Of a stretch of DNA of 64,000 nt, positions 20,655-31,861 are shown one piece after another. The translations under genes were made by a program, and so were the position numbers. Under the pieces are notes generated by a model. It worked only from the letters and a program-made list of their open reading frames with translations. It was not told where the DNA came from and did no database searches. Numbering within the stretch: the first letter of the stretch is position 1; each line of letters begins with the position of its first letter. Source of the DNA: Eustoma russellianum (taxonomy: Eukaryota > Streptophyta > Magnoliopsida > Gentianales > Gentianaceae); assembly GCA_036186865.1 (NCBI GenBank), contig AP025049.1, positions 24,033,869 through 24,097,868 of the forward strand, written 5' to 3'.

Positions 20655-23382
20655 TGTTGAGAAATATGTTTGGATAATTTTCAAAGTCATGATTTTAAGT
20701 GGTGAATACTTAGAAATGTCACATATGGTGTTATAAGTGATTAAGAATGAAAAAGTGAGAAAAATGACGCAGATCTCTCAGGCAGAGACACATGGATCGA
20801 TCCATGTACATCAGCCCCTCGCGTGGATCGATCCATGTTGAAACTGAGAAGAAACCAAACTTACTGTGAGACGTCGATCTCTCATGTGGATCGATCGACG
20901 TACGTCAGCCGCTCACGTGGATCGATCGACGTACGTCAGCCCACTTCACATGGATCGATCCACGTCTCACAGAATGTTTAGGGGTTTTTAGAATATTTTC
21001 TAAAAGGTGTCAAAATGGTTGTTTTCATTTGGTATATGATTTATACATGCTCTTTATGTGAATCTTATGTGATTTTGATGATTTTTAATGTATTTGTGAC
21101 TAAACGTGGCCTTGGAAGTTTCTACAACTTACCAAAAAGGGCAAAGGTTGGGTACTTGAGTTTTTTTTTTAGGAACATCACATGGTGAAAATATTTTAAG
21201 GATGTATTCTCATTGTATTTATCATGAAAAAGGTGATATCATGAGTATTTATGGACCATCCGGGTCAATTCTGGAGTTTTTCATATACAGGGGTATTTTG
21301 GTCATTTTTACCCCCGAGGGTATTTTTTGGTATTTTCACTCAAGGAATATCTTGAGCATATTATTATCTTCATTCTTGAACTGAGTTATTATCAATTTGA
21401 AGATTTAATATGGTGGATTTCATCTTATTTCTCTCAAATGATGATATTGTTGACTATAGCTGGATATGTGACGATTTGAGATGCCACATTCTATTTTTTC
21501 TTGAAGACCCTCTTATATAGTTATAAGAGCATATTATTCATCATTATTCAGAGTTTTTCAAGGTGTTAAAAGGTGTGGAAATATCTCAACACTATAAGAA
21601 GAAATATTGGGAATTTCGGTGTTTACATTACACGTTGACATATCTTGGTCAACTATTATCTATTGATTTCTTCTTTCAAAAATCTGAGTTTTCTACAATA
21701 TATATATGTTGAAAAAACATGCATGGGCAGTTGGATATGATGTGTAAGTCATTTTATGAGTTGGAGACAAGTGGACCAACAAAAAAGGAGCTAGTTGGCA
21801 AAATTGCCAACTTGGAATTTTCAAAATGGAACCCAATGGCTAGGCTGAAATTTTCAGCATATTGTTTGGTCAAAAGGCAGCCTCACATGCCCTATTATTA
21901 TTCTTGAATTTGGAGATATTTTGGTGGTATTATCCTTTCTTATTATCTCATTTTTAAAGGATAATCAAAAGTAAATGTTTGGGAAAAAATAATCAAGTAG
22001 CCAACGGCTACTACCTTATTTTTGGAGTTGTTTTTGAGTTTGAATTGGTAAATGCACACATGCCTATTCTCAAGAAAGGAGTTGAGGTTATTTTGGTGCA
22101 ATTATCTTCTCTTATTATCTACATTTTGCAAAGGATAAATGAGACTATCCAAGGTGGAATTTTCGGCCAACAAGGTGTATCCAAGGTGAACCAATTATGT
22201 TGTCTTATTTTGCCAAGTGTACAAGGCCAACCAATGATGAGAAGACATTTGGAATTGATGATGAAGATGGTGACACATTGGAAATCTTATCTCTAAGGCT
22301 CATCTCACACTATAAATAGAGGCAATGGTGAAGAAGATGAAACACACTTGAAGCTTACAAGCATTTGTTGAATTGTCTAGCTATCATCATCTTCTTCTTG
22401 TTGTTGTTGTTCTATTCTTTGTAGCAAAGGTGTTCTTATTATTTTTGTTGCTACAAGCCTCTTAAGCTTTATTTGTAAGATTGATTAGCCATTCTTATAA
22501 GGCTATATCAACAGGTGTTAGAGGAGTTGCAACTAAGTGTTGCTTAGAAGGTGATTATCCAAGTCTTGAATAGGGTTGGTGTATAACCCAAGGATCAAGC
22601 TTGGTTCTTGTTGTAAGGTGATTCATTTCATAGGAAATCTAAGAAAAGGTGTTCCTTGGGACTGGAGTAGGTCACATTGACCGAACCAGGATAACTCCTC
22701 GGTGTTCTTGTCTTGTTTCTCATTTCAGTTTTCTGCCCCGTTTTTACTGCAGTTTTTCACACAATTTCTCACAATTTGAAAAAAATAGCTAAAATTTTCA
22801 AAATTCGTGATTTTTGGTGGGGTTATACTTCAGACTGTTAGCGTTCATTTGCAGCAAGAATCACTTGATTTGAGCAAGGGAAAGTTAGTCTTTCAGTCTT
22901 TGCAAGATAACTGCTCCAATCTGGCTGCAATCTGACCAGTTTGAGAAAACTTAAATTATCATTTATCAAGAACTTGTTTAGGTCAGGGCCTTTTGGAAAC
23001 TTCATCTCGACATTCTAAAGAGTGTTTTGATATAAATATCAACCTTTTGGTTGAGTATTCAAAGAGAAACACGTTTTGCAAAATCAACAACATTCTGTCC
23101 AATTTTGTCCAGATTGACCATCTGAATCTTTTTATTTGTTTGAAGGGTCAAAAGATCTTATTGTTGTCTGATTTTTGGACAGAGTCTTTTTAACACATCG
23201 AAATTATATTCTAAAACGTTTCATAATTTTTGGATTTGTGTACAATTAGTTTTGAATTTTTCAAAAACGGGTTCTGAATCTGAGGTCAGTTTCCGATTCT
23301 TTTTCAAAGGGGTTTTTAATCAAGGGTACTAGTGTAATTTTCACTACTCTAGTGGTGTTTATTGCAGGTGCATGGTCCAACA
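20655..23382 (+). repeat. LTR2, shared between copia B and copia C
   Basis: A full-length LTR of 2,728 bp starts TGTTGAGAAATATG and ends GTGCATGGTCCAACA. It serves as the 3' LTR of B (polypurine tract AAAAGGGGGAGAA just before) and the 5' LTR of C (primer site just after). It has the palindrome-rich U3 array (about 20770-20975) and a TATAAATA box at 22311-22318. It belongs to the same subfamily as LTR1 and LTR3, distinct from element A. Confidence 0.92.
22311..22318 (+). promoter_or_regulatory. TATA box of LTR2
   Basis: TATAAATA in the context CACTATAAATAGAGGCAATG matches the box in the element A 5' LTR. Confidence 0.6.
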
Positions 23383-23384
23383 AT

Positions 23385-23396
23385 TGGTATCAGAGC
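23385..23396 (+). other. Primer binding site (initiator tRNA-Met), copia C
   Basis: TGGTATCAGAGC lies two bases after the end of LTR2, as in element A. Confidence 0.95.
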
Positions 23397-23507
23397 TAGG
23401 GCTAACACCACTCAAAAGAAGCAAGATTCAACACCATACGAACAATACAAGGCCAAGAAACAACAATTCGTTATATTACTGCTTGTCTCAAATCCAAGGT
23501 ACATAGA

Positions 23508-24470
23508 ATGGCTATTGGTTCTCACAAAGGTGAGTTGGAAGGTATGTCTACACAACGCCCTCCTCTTTTTGATGGAAATAATTTTGTTCATTGGAAACTA
23601 AGAATGAGGCTATTCTTAATGGCTATAGACATCGATTTATGGTCTATAGTTGAAGATGGGGCCCTACATTCCAATGAAAATTATGCAAGTTAGTGGAGTC
23701 ACAAGAGGTTGAAAAGTATAAAAGTGAATGGTCATCGGAAGATAAAAAAATGTCCATGAATGCTAAGCTATGCAATTACTTTTTGAATGGACTTACAACT
23801 TTTGAAGCAGGATATTGTCAAATTGCACAAGCGCACACGATATGTGGAAATCACTTGTATTAAATCATGAAGGTACTAGTGGTGTTAAAGAGTCACAAAT
23901 AAACATGCTTATGACTGAATTAGAGACTTTCAAAATGTTGCCAAACGAATCCATAACTTCTATGGATTTTGAGGATTTACTAATATTTTCAATTCCCTTG
24001 AAGCTTTAGGGAGGAAGTCATTTTCCGAACAATGAAAAGGTTCAAAGGTGCTACGAAGCCTTCCTGCTGAATGGGATCCAAAGGTGACTCCAATCGAGGA
24101 GACAAAGTCAATCACTAAATGGATGAATTGATCGGGTCTCTTAAAGTCTATGAGGTAAAACTAAACCAACGGAAGTCCGAAGTCATCTAATCATCAAGTA
24201 AGTCAATAGCTTTGAAAACAATTGAAACACATACAAATAATGATGATATTAATAGTGATACTGATTAGATGATGACTTAATATTAATAGCAAGAAACTTA
24301 GGAAGTTTTTCAAACGTCCTAATAGGAATAGACAACATTCTTCTTCTTCTTCTCAACCTAGGAAAAATGACACAAACGAATGGTATAATAAAGAATTAAA
24401 GTGTATGAATGCGGTCAAAAAGGACATATTTCATACGATTGTCCCATGAAGAAAAATAATAATAATAACA
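23508..24470 (+). pseudogene. Copia C gag, frameshifted
   Basis: The start at 23508 (MAIGSHKGELEGM) and RPPLFDGNNFVHWKLRMRLF match element A. Frame is lost near 23665 and regained at 23815-24009 (SNCTSAHDMWKSLVL). It is lost again near 23970, then regained at the zinc knuckle (about 24404-24445: ECGQKGHISYDC, with the first Cys codon displaced by a missing base). An Asn-rich run and KESKARKGKRAMKVSTWS follow. Confidence 0.85.
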
Positions 24471-24550
24471 ACAATAATAAACAAGCCAAGGACAAGGAGA
24501 CACAAACGACAAAGCCCAAGGAGTCTAAGGCAAGGAAAGGGAAACGAGCA

Positions 24551-25650
24551 ATGAAGGTGAGCACATGGAGCGAACCCATCCGACTCAGAATCCGAAACTG
24601 AGGAAGCTGTCTGCTTCGTATCCAACGAGGTATGTTCTTCATCTGATAGTGATTCTGATAGTGACATGACATTTGATGAAATGTATGAAGAGTTCTTAAG
24701 AATGCATGGTCACTGTAAGAGGCTCTCTAAGAAAAGAAGAAACTAATTGAAGAAAATGACAAGTTGAAGACGTCCAACTTGGAATTTTCCGATCAATTAG
24801 AATCTCTTAAACAAGAGTCTACTAATACTCTTGATTCTTTAGAGAATAAAATTGAATCATATAGGAAAGATGAACAAAAGATAAAAATGGAAAATAATAT
24901 GTTAAAGTCCAAATTGGAAAGTTGTGAACATGAAATAATACAACTTAAGTCTTCTAAACTTAACTTAGAAAAAATGTTAGAACAATTTTAAGTCGGGTGC
25001 TAATATGTTAGATACACTAATCTCATCGCAAAAGTATGGAAATGATAAAACCAGCTTAGGATATAAAGAAGAAGATGACAAAGTAGGAAGAAAGACTAAG
25101 TTTGTAATCTTCAACTACTAAACAGCCTTATAAAGATATAAAAACAACTTTGCCTGCTAAATTTTCTTCTACTCCTTCTTCTGTTTATTCTAAGGCAAAA
25201 ATGCAAACATACACCCATAAAGCACACATGCATAAACATACATCTAGGCCAAACTTTGCATCTAGACAACCTAGAAAGTATGCCTATGTGTATTGCAAAT
25301 GCAACTATACATAATAAAATGCACCCAACGTATTATGAACCGAAGTATAGGTAACACTCTTATAAGTCTTATAGAAATGCCTATGAACACACTTATATAG
25401 TGCCATTCAAGAAACAAAATCGCATGCCTTATACACCTTATAGAAATCGGCCATCATATAATGATTATCAACCATGGCTTAACGTGTATAACAATGCATC
25501 TTCACTTATGTGGAATGATCATCTATATGCTAATCCTTCTTATTTTCCAAATTATAATCATGCTAAAAATGTGCCTAAAATGTATGTTCAAGTTTGGATA
25601 CCCAAGGGATATCTAAACAAGAATAGTGCCCCTAACATTTAAGGACCCAA
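24551..25650 (+). pseudogene. Copia C gag C-terminal extension, coiled coil, broken
   Basis: This is the counterpart of 12071-13168. The coiled-coil segment survives as an open frame at 24764-24991 (MKTSNLEFSDQLESLKQEST). Frameshifts lie near 24600, 24730, 24990 and 25110. The Asn/Tyr-rich tail is readable at 25400-25642, ending in MYVQVWIPKGYLN. Confidence 0.75.
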
Positions 25651-25689
25651 ATAAAGGGTACCTAAAACTTTGTATCCGTTGTAGGAAAA

Positions 25690-26275
25690 ATGCAAGGAAT
25701 GCAAGAAGGAGGCAAAGTCAAAGAATCTAAAAACCAAATGATTTTTATATAGTGGATGTTTGAGGCATATGATGGTAAACCCCAAACTATTCACTAAACT
25801 TGAACATGTTGATGGTGGAAAAGTAACATTTGGTGACAACAACAAAGGACAAGTTGTTGAAAAGGAACAATTTGGGGACCCTAACACATTTCAAATATGA
25901 AATGTGTTGTTATTAAGCAATCTCTCTTATAATTTACTTAGTATTTCACAACTTATAGATTGTGGTTACAATGTCTCTTTTCATCCCAATTCTTGTGATA
26001 TAATAAATAAAAAAGAAGAAATAGTATTAAAAGAAAATAGAGATGATAATATTTATATTCTTACTTTAGATAACATGTTAGATGCTAGGGTTAAGTGTCT
26101 AATATCACATGAATTAGATGTGAATCTATGGCATAGAAGATTAGGCCATATAAGAATTTCAACCATTAAGAAATTATCTAAGAAGAATTTATTTAGAGGC
26201 ATGCCTAAGTTAAACTTAGATAATTTTCAAATGTGTGAAACATGTATTAAGGAAAACACACTAAAGAAACATTAA
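25690..26275 (+). pseudogene. Copia C protease and GAG-pre-integrase domain
   Basis: The protease is damaged: the region aligned with VLDSGCSRHM of element A reads near 25745-25775 with a changed Asp/Ser codon pair and a frameshift. The GAG-pre-integrase part is open from 25904 to 26275. It carries SNLSYNLLSISQLIDCGYNV, LWHRRLGHIRISTIKKL and FQMCETCIKEN. The His and Cys pairs of the HHCC-like zinc site are visible. Confidence 0.82.
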
Positions 26276-26289
26276 AACCGAAACATGAA

Positions 26290-26960
26290 GTGAGTACTAG
26301 TCATGTACTAGAATTGCTTCAGTTAGACTTATTTGGTCCAAGTAGGACAAAAAGTCTAGGTGGACACTACTATGTGTGTGTCATAGTAGATGATTACTCA
26401 CGCTACACATGGACATTGTTCTTAACACACAAAAACGATGCTCCATTAGCAATCAAAAACCTTATTAAGCAACTTGAAAACATTTATGAAGAAAATGTTA
26501 AAAGGATTAGAAGTGATAGAGGTGGAGAGTTTAAAAAAAAGATTTAATCAAATTTTGCGAACTATATGGAATTAACATGAATTCTCACCACCTAGAACAC
26601 CACAACTCAATGGAGTTGTTGAACATAAAAATAGAACAATTCAAGAAGTTGCTAGGACAATGCTTTGTGAAAATATATTACCTAAATATTTATGGGATGA
26701 AGCTGTTAGTTGTGCATGCTATATTATAAATAGGCTTACTATTAGAAATAAATTAAATAAAACGCCTTATGAATTGCTAAACAATAGACAACCTAAGATA
26801 GATTATCTTAAAAGTATTTGGATGTAAGTGTTTTGTGCTGAACACTAAGGGTAATCTAAATAAGTTTGAACAAAAGTCCATTGAATGCATATTTGTTGGT
26901 TATTTTACTAACTCAAGAGCATATAGGTGTTATAATCTTGCATCTAGAAAATAATTGAAT
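26290..26960 (+). pseudogene. Copia C integrase core, one frameshift
   Basis: LLQLDLFGPSRTKSLGG (first Asp) and IRSDRGGEFKKK (second Asp) are in one frame up to 26547. A one-base change near 26540 shifts the frame. The catalytic Glu context PQLNGVVEHKNRTIQE is intact at 26605-26660 in the next frame. Sequence continues through CACYIINR-like and FGCKCF-like motifs to about 26960. Confidence 0.88.
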
Positions 26961-26968
26961 CTATACAT

Positions 26969-28114
26969 GTGAAATTCAATGAAAATGCATGCTTTGAAGT
27001 TAGTAATAATCAACATAAACAAGAAACCAATGTTGAAAATATATTTGATGATGATGTAATACTTGAGCCTGTACTTGATCATTTAGAATCAACTCCACCT
27101 GAACAAGACATGCATGAACCCTTAGATGAAATAAATGAAGAGACTTTGCAATTGGAAGATAATACGACTAATGATCCAATTACATATGATAGTATTCATA
27201 CTAATAAAACATTTGAACAAGATGAGGGTGAACCTAGTCAATCTAGGGATTGGTGTCATCCTAGAGAACTAATCATTGGGGATCCAAGTGTTGGGGTTAG
27301 AACACTTAGAAATATAAGTCAACTTGAAGGGCATAGCTTAGTCTCACACATAGAACCTAAGAATGTAAAGGAAGCCTTAGGTGACATATCGTGGATAGAT
27401 GCCATGCATGAGGAGTTAAATCAATTCACAAGGAACAAAGTGTGGGACTTAGTACCTAAACCTGAAGGCAAGTCTATCATAGGAACGAAGCGGGTCTTTA
27501 GGAATAAAATGGACAAACAAGGAAATATCACAAGGAATAAGGCTAGACTAGTCGCACAAGGTTATAATCAACAAAAATGAATAGATTATGAAGAAACCTT
27601 TGCACCCGTTGCACGACTAGAAGCAATTAGATCGTTACTTGCGATTGCAAGTCTAAGCAACATTAAACTCTTCCAAATGGATGTCAAGAGTGCATTCTTG
27701 AATGGATACATCCAAGAAGAGGTGTTTATCAAACAACCCCCTGGATTCGAAGATCCAAAGAATCCTAACCATGTTTACAAGCTTAAGAAAGAGCTATATG
27801 GTTCAAAACAAGCTCCAAGAGCTTGGTATGATAGATTTGCAAACATTCTTATTGCAAATAATTATCAAAGGGGAACCATAGACAACACATTATTCCTAAG
27901 AAGAAAAGATAATGATTTGTTAATAGTTCAAACATATGTAGACAATATTATCTTTGGTTCAACTAACCCTACCTTAGTAAAAGGCTTCGAAGAATGTATG
28001 AAGTCAGAATTTGAAATGTCAATGGTAGGAGAATTAAACTACTTCTTAGGTCTTCAAATCAAACAAACCCCTCAAGGAATTCATATTGCCAACTTAAGTA
28101 TGTCAATGATATGA
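26969..28114 (+). pseudogene. Copia C reverse transcriptase, nearly intact
   Basis: The acidic linker (DDDVILEPVLDHLESTPPEQ) leads into RELIIGDPSVGVRTLRNISQ and RT (TKRVFRNKMDKQGNITRNKA). One TGA near 27578 interrupts after QGYNQQK. RT resumes with FQMDVKSAFLNGYIQEE (27677), QAPRAWYDRF and TYVDNIIFGSTNP (about 27930-27965). The YVDD box reads YVDN here: the second catalytic Asp is Asn, which should abolish polymerase activity. A frame change near 28095 joins the next segment. Confidence 0.9.
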
Positions 28115-28850
28115 TTAAGAAGTTTGGCTTTGAAGAGTTGAAACCTACAACTACCCCCATGAGTGTTAGTACCAAACTTGATAAGGATGAAAATGGCAAA
28201 CCTTTTGATGACACACTCTATAGGTCTATGATTGGCTCATTGTTATACTTAACTGCATCAAGACCTGACATCATGTTTAGTGTATGTATGTGTGCTAGGT
28301 TTCAATTTTGTCCTAAGGTATCACATTACAATGCAGTGAAAAAGATCTTTAGAAATCTTAAGCATACACCTCACTTAGGACTGTGGCATGATAGAAACGC
28401 TAAGTTGGAATTACACGCATATAGTGATGCTGATTATGGTGGTTGCAAGTTAGATAGAAAATCAACTAGCGGTACATGTCAATTCATAGGAACCGACTTG
28501 ATCTCTTGCTTTTCTAAAAAGCAAGCTAGTGTAGCTCTCTTTCTACCACCAAAGTCGAGTATATTACTTTGAGTTTATGCACTACCCAAATACTTTGGCT
28601 CAAACGGCAACTTAGTGATTTTGGCATTTAAAATGAAAAAGATTCCAATTTTCTGCGATAGCACAAGCGCAATCAATCTTTCTCGGAATCCGGTGCTTCA
28701 TTCTAAGGCCAAACACATTCAGGTGCGATACCACTTTCTTCGCGATCATGTTCAAAATAAGGATATAGTCATAAACCATATAAGAACTGATCACCAAATC
28801 GCTGATATCTTTACCAAACCCCTTAATCAATCCACGTTTGAGAATTTATG
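28111..28850 (+). pseudogene. Copia C RT C-terminus and RNase H
   Basis: It opens with MIKKFGFEELKPTTTPMSVS and runs through YRSMIGSLLYLTASRPDIMF and HAYSDADYGGCKLDRKSTSG. A one-base insertion near 28540 shifts the frame at the ALSTTEAEY region. FCDSTSAINLSRNPV and TDHQIADIFTKPLNQ follow in another frame (28615-28851). A stop replaces the codon after FENL, earlier than in element A. Confidence 0.9.
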
Positions 28851-29241
28851 AGCCAAGTTAGGTATGATGACTTATGACACCATTGTATAGTTCTATCTTT
28901 TGCATGATTTGCAAATAAAGGGGGAGATAGAATAAGAACATGATTTTAGTTGGTAAGTCAATGATATTAGTTGGTAAGTCATGATTTAGTATGATAAGTT
29001 TCAATTGGTATAAGTTGAGTATAGGTTAAGGGGGAGAGTATGAGTATAAGTTTCAATTGGTATAAGTCGAGTATAGGTTAAGGGGGAGAGTATGAGTTGA
29101 GGGGAGCATAACTATTTAAAATTTTGTTGAAAACAAAGTTTGAAAACAATTGGTAAGATTTATGATGTTAAACAAATGGTTATAAGTTGTGACATTAAAA
29201 TCATGTTAAGTTATTTTGAAAATCATCCAAAAGGGGGAGAA

Positions 29242-30267
29242 TGTTGAGAAATATGTTTGGATAATTTTCAAAGTCATGATTTTAAGTGGTGAATACTTAG
29301 AAATGTCACATATGGTGTTATAAGTGATTAAAGGATGAAAAGTGAAGAAAAATAACGTGGATCTCTCAGGCAGAGACACATGGATCGATCCATGTACATC
29401 AGCCCCTCACGTGGATCGATCCATGTTGAACTGAGAAGAACCAAACTTACTATGAGACGTCGATCTCTCACGTGGATCGATCGACATACGTCAGCCTCTC
29501 ACGTGGATCGATTGACGTACGTCAGCCCCCTCACATGGATCGATCCACGTCTCACAGAATGTTTAGGGTTTTTAGAAATATTTTTCTAAAAGGTGTTAAA
29601 ATGGTTGTTTCCATTTGTATATTATTTATACATGCTCTTTATGTGAAACTTATGAGGTTTTGGTGATTTTTAATGTGTTGTGACTAACGTGCCTTGGAAG
29701 TTTCTACAACTTACCAAAAAGGGCAAAATTGGTACTTTGAGTTTTGTAGGAACATCACATGGTGAAAATATTTCAAGGATGTATTCTCATTATATTTATC
29801 ATGACAAAGGTGATATCATGAGTATTTATGACCATCCGGGTCATTTCTGGAGTTTTCATATACCAGGAGTATTTTGGTCATTTTACCCCCGCGGGTATTT
29901 TTTGTATTTTCACTCAAGGAATCATAGGAACTAAATGGGTCTTTAGGAATAAAATGGACGAACAAGGAAATATCACAAGGAATAAGGCTAGGCTAGTCGC
30001 ACAAGGTTATAATCAACAAATGAGGATATAGTCATAAACCTTTGGACAGAGTCTTGTTAACACATTGAAGTTATATTATGAAAAGTTTCATAATTTTTGG
30101 AGTTGTGTACAATTAGTTTTGAGTTTTTCAAAAACGGGTTCTGAATCTGAGGCAGTTTCACATTCTGTTTTCAAAGGGGTTTTTAATCAAGGGTACTAGT
30201 GTAATTTCCGCTAACCACTATTCACCCCCCCTTCTAGTGGTGTTTATCGCAGGTGCATGGTCCAACA
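29242..30267 (+). repeat. LTR3 of copia composite: chimeric LTR with internal fragments
   Basis: The first 682 bp (29242-29923) match the LTR start. The sequence then jumps at GGAATC to internal RT (29924-30020, FRNKMDEQGNITRNKA region). It jumps again to about 24 bp from the RNase H region (to 30040, GAGGATATAGTCATAAACC), then to the last 227 bp of LTR (30041-30267, ending GTCCAACA). It is preceded by the polypurine tract AAAAGGGGGAGAA. The TATA and most of R-U5 are missing. The first junction is the same as in LTR1. Confidence 0.88.
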
Positions 30268-30541
30268 AAAGAAACATACCCAGAGAATTGCTTCGAAGGC
30301 GTTAGGTCTTGGTTTATGATGTATTTCAGAAGATTTCAGTATCCTGTATATTATGACTTGTACAGATTATGATGTAGTGCATTGCATGTCGATTATGATT
30401 TTTTTATATTATGTTGCTTCCGCTTATCGATTCATTATTCGTGTCGACATGCACATGTATAGTATCGACGCCTTGTACTCTTTAGAGTAGAGTACGGCGG
30501 GTGCACTGAGCCAGAACCCTTGTTTCGGGCGGGGCGCTAAA

Positions 30542-31152
30542 ATATCTTTGATATAGCAATTCAAAAAAAATCATTAAATTATTAAAATATTTAGGCGGAA
30601 ATTTTCCAACATAGTATAGTGGCGGGCCCCCTCTTTTTGTCTATATTCCCATCCAAATGACTATAAAAGGAAGGATAACTCCAACCTTCAAACACATATT
30701 ATTTTTCTCTCCTTTCTTACACTTTTTTACACCTTCTCTCTCTCTCTCTCTCCATTCTCTTCCTCCTTTTCATCCAAATAATTCCCAACCTCTCTCCAAT
30801 ATCCAACCAAATCAAGAACAACTTTCTTGATAATACCTAATAGCCTTGAATATCCAATAGCCTTGAAGATCTTCCTCTTCAAACAATAGTTGTATCTCTG
30901 ATATTTTGAAAAAATATATGGTATGAAGTGATTTCCATTCTTTTTTAATAATTGCTATTTATATTCTGCAATTTTAGTATTATGTTTTATTATATACATA
31001 TTGGGTCAGTATATACCGCCTAATTTAATTATTGTTTATTAATATTGGGTCGGTGTTACCGCCTAATCCTACAACCTTATTTCCTATATATATGGCTGGA
31101 ATTAGTTCCGCCTAATCTTACTCCTTCTCTCTTTTATTTTTCCTGCACTTAT
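30542..31152 (+). promoter_or_regulatory. EPRV-1 promoter and leader
   Basis: The segment resumes the EPRV palindrome after the nested insertion (ATATC TTT GATATAGCA, one change from perfect). It then shows GGGCCCCCTCTTTTTGTC and the TATA box TATAAAAGG at 30662-30670. A long CT-rich untranslated leader follows (TCTTACAC..., TCTCTCTC...). The same unit recurs at 31640-31776 (minus), 38997-39144 (minus) and 45158-45540. Related leader without TATA is at 53255-53480. TATA followed by a long leader before the tRNA site fits a caulimovirid pregenomic RNA promoter. Downstream it carries CAGTATATACCGCC-type repeats and a short TA tract, and ends at a head-to-head junction near 31152. Confidence 0.75.
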
Positions 31153-31645
31153 TAAGGTTAGGTGGAACTAATTCAAGCCATAAATAAATAAATAAATAAA
31201 TAAAACAATATTAAATAAAAGGGAATAAGGGTGTAGGATTAGGTGGTAACACCGGCCCAATATTAACTAACAATAATTAAATTAGACGGTATATACCGAC
31301 CCAATATATATATAAGAAAGCAGAATATCAAAATTGCAGAATATAAATAGCAATTATTTAAAAAGAATGGAAATCACTTCTTACCATATATTTTTTCAAA
31401 ATATCAGAGATACAACTATTGTTTGAAGAGGAAGATCTTCAAGGTTATTGGATATCCAAGTTTATTGGGTATTATCAAGAAAGTTGTTCTTGATTTGGTT
31501 GGATATTGGAGAGAGGTTGGGAATTGTTTGGATGAAAAGGAGGAAGAGAATGGAGAGAATGGAGAGAGAGAGATAAAGAGAAGGTGTAAGAAAGTGTAAG
31601 AAATGAGAGAAAAATATTGTGTGTTTGAAGGTTGGAATTAGCCTT

Positions 31646-31654
31646 CCTTTTATA
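31646..31654 (-). promoter_or_regulatory. EPRV-2 TATA box
   Basis: TATAAAAGG on the minus strand, followed by AAGGCTAATTCCAACC, matches the other EPRV promoter copies. Confidence 0.65.
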
Positions 31655-31755
31655 GGCATTTGGATAAGAATATAGATAAAAAGAGGGGCCGCCCCTATAC
31701 TATGTTGGGAAATTTCTGCCTGAATATTTTAATAATTTAATATTTTCTTGTGAAT

Positions 31756-31776
31756 TGTTATATCAAAGATATAACA
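31756..31776 (-). promoter_or_regulatory. EPRV-2 upstream palindrome
   Basis: TGTTATATC-AAA-GATATAACA is a perfect 9-base inverted repeat with a 3-base centre, about 100 bp upstream of the EPRV-2 TATA box. Identical copies lie at 39124-39144 and 45158-45178. Confidence 0.85.
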
Positions 31777-31861
31777 ATGAATACATCAAGAATATTACAA
31801 TGAAAATATTACAGAAATGGAAAATATAAAAATATTACAATGTATAGAAATTATCAAGCTA

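Larger units (their letters stand above)
7175..30267 (+). mobile_element. Copia (SIRE-like) composite with three LTRs (elements B and C)
   Basis: The order is LTR1 (7175-7853, partial), internal B (7854-8309 plus 19349-20654), LTR2 (20655-23382), internal C (23383-29241) and LTR3 (29242-30267, rearranged). LTRs start TGTTGAGAAATATG (LTR1 TGTTAAG) and end GGTCCAACA. Flanks are ACGAA on the left and AAAGAA on the right, at best an imperfect target duplication. Both LTR1 and LTR3 run about 680 bp and then jump to the same internal position in the RT gene. Element A (8310-19348) is nested in internal B. The pol sequence is SIRE/Maximus-like, as shown by LNYFLGLQIKQTPQGI and KLDRKSTSGTCQFIG. Confidence 0.8.
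5072..30541 (+). mobile_element. Gypsy-type LTR (solo), split by the copia composite
   Basis: The outer sequence starts TGTTACGACCCGAATTTTCG (5072) and ends GGGCGGGGCGCTAAA (30541), flanked by ATATC on both sides (5067-5071 and 30542-30546). Removing the copia composite (7175-30267) leaves about 2.4 kb: 5072-7174 plus 30268-30541. The TGTTACGACCCG start and the ACTTGCTGAGCG stretch near 7050 are typical of plant Ty3-gypsy LTRs. No gypsy gag-pol lies between, so it is best read as a solo LTR. Its right end is related, in inverse orientation, to the left end of the LTR at 53719-58139. The pyrimidine-rich open frame at 5483-6004 resembles no protein I know and is probably LTR leader. Confidence 0.75.
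30542..31776. repeat. Head-to-head inverted repeat of EPRV-1 and EPRV-2 leaders
   Basis: From about 31152 the sequence turns back on itself. GGCTGGAATTAGTTCCGCC at about 31091 is answered by the inverse near 31155-31180. TATATACCGCC, the leader, the TATA box (30662 against 31654) and the palindrome (30547 against 31776) recur in mirrored order. Arms are roughly 600 bp each, imperfect, with almost no spacer. A transcript through this point would fold into a long hairpin. Confidence 0.85.
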
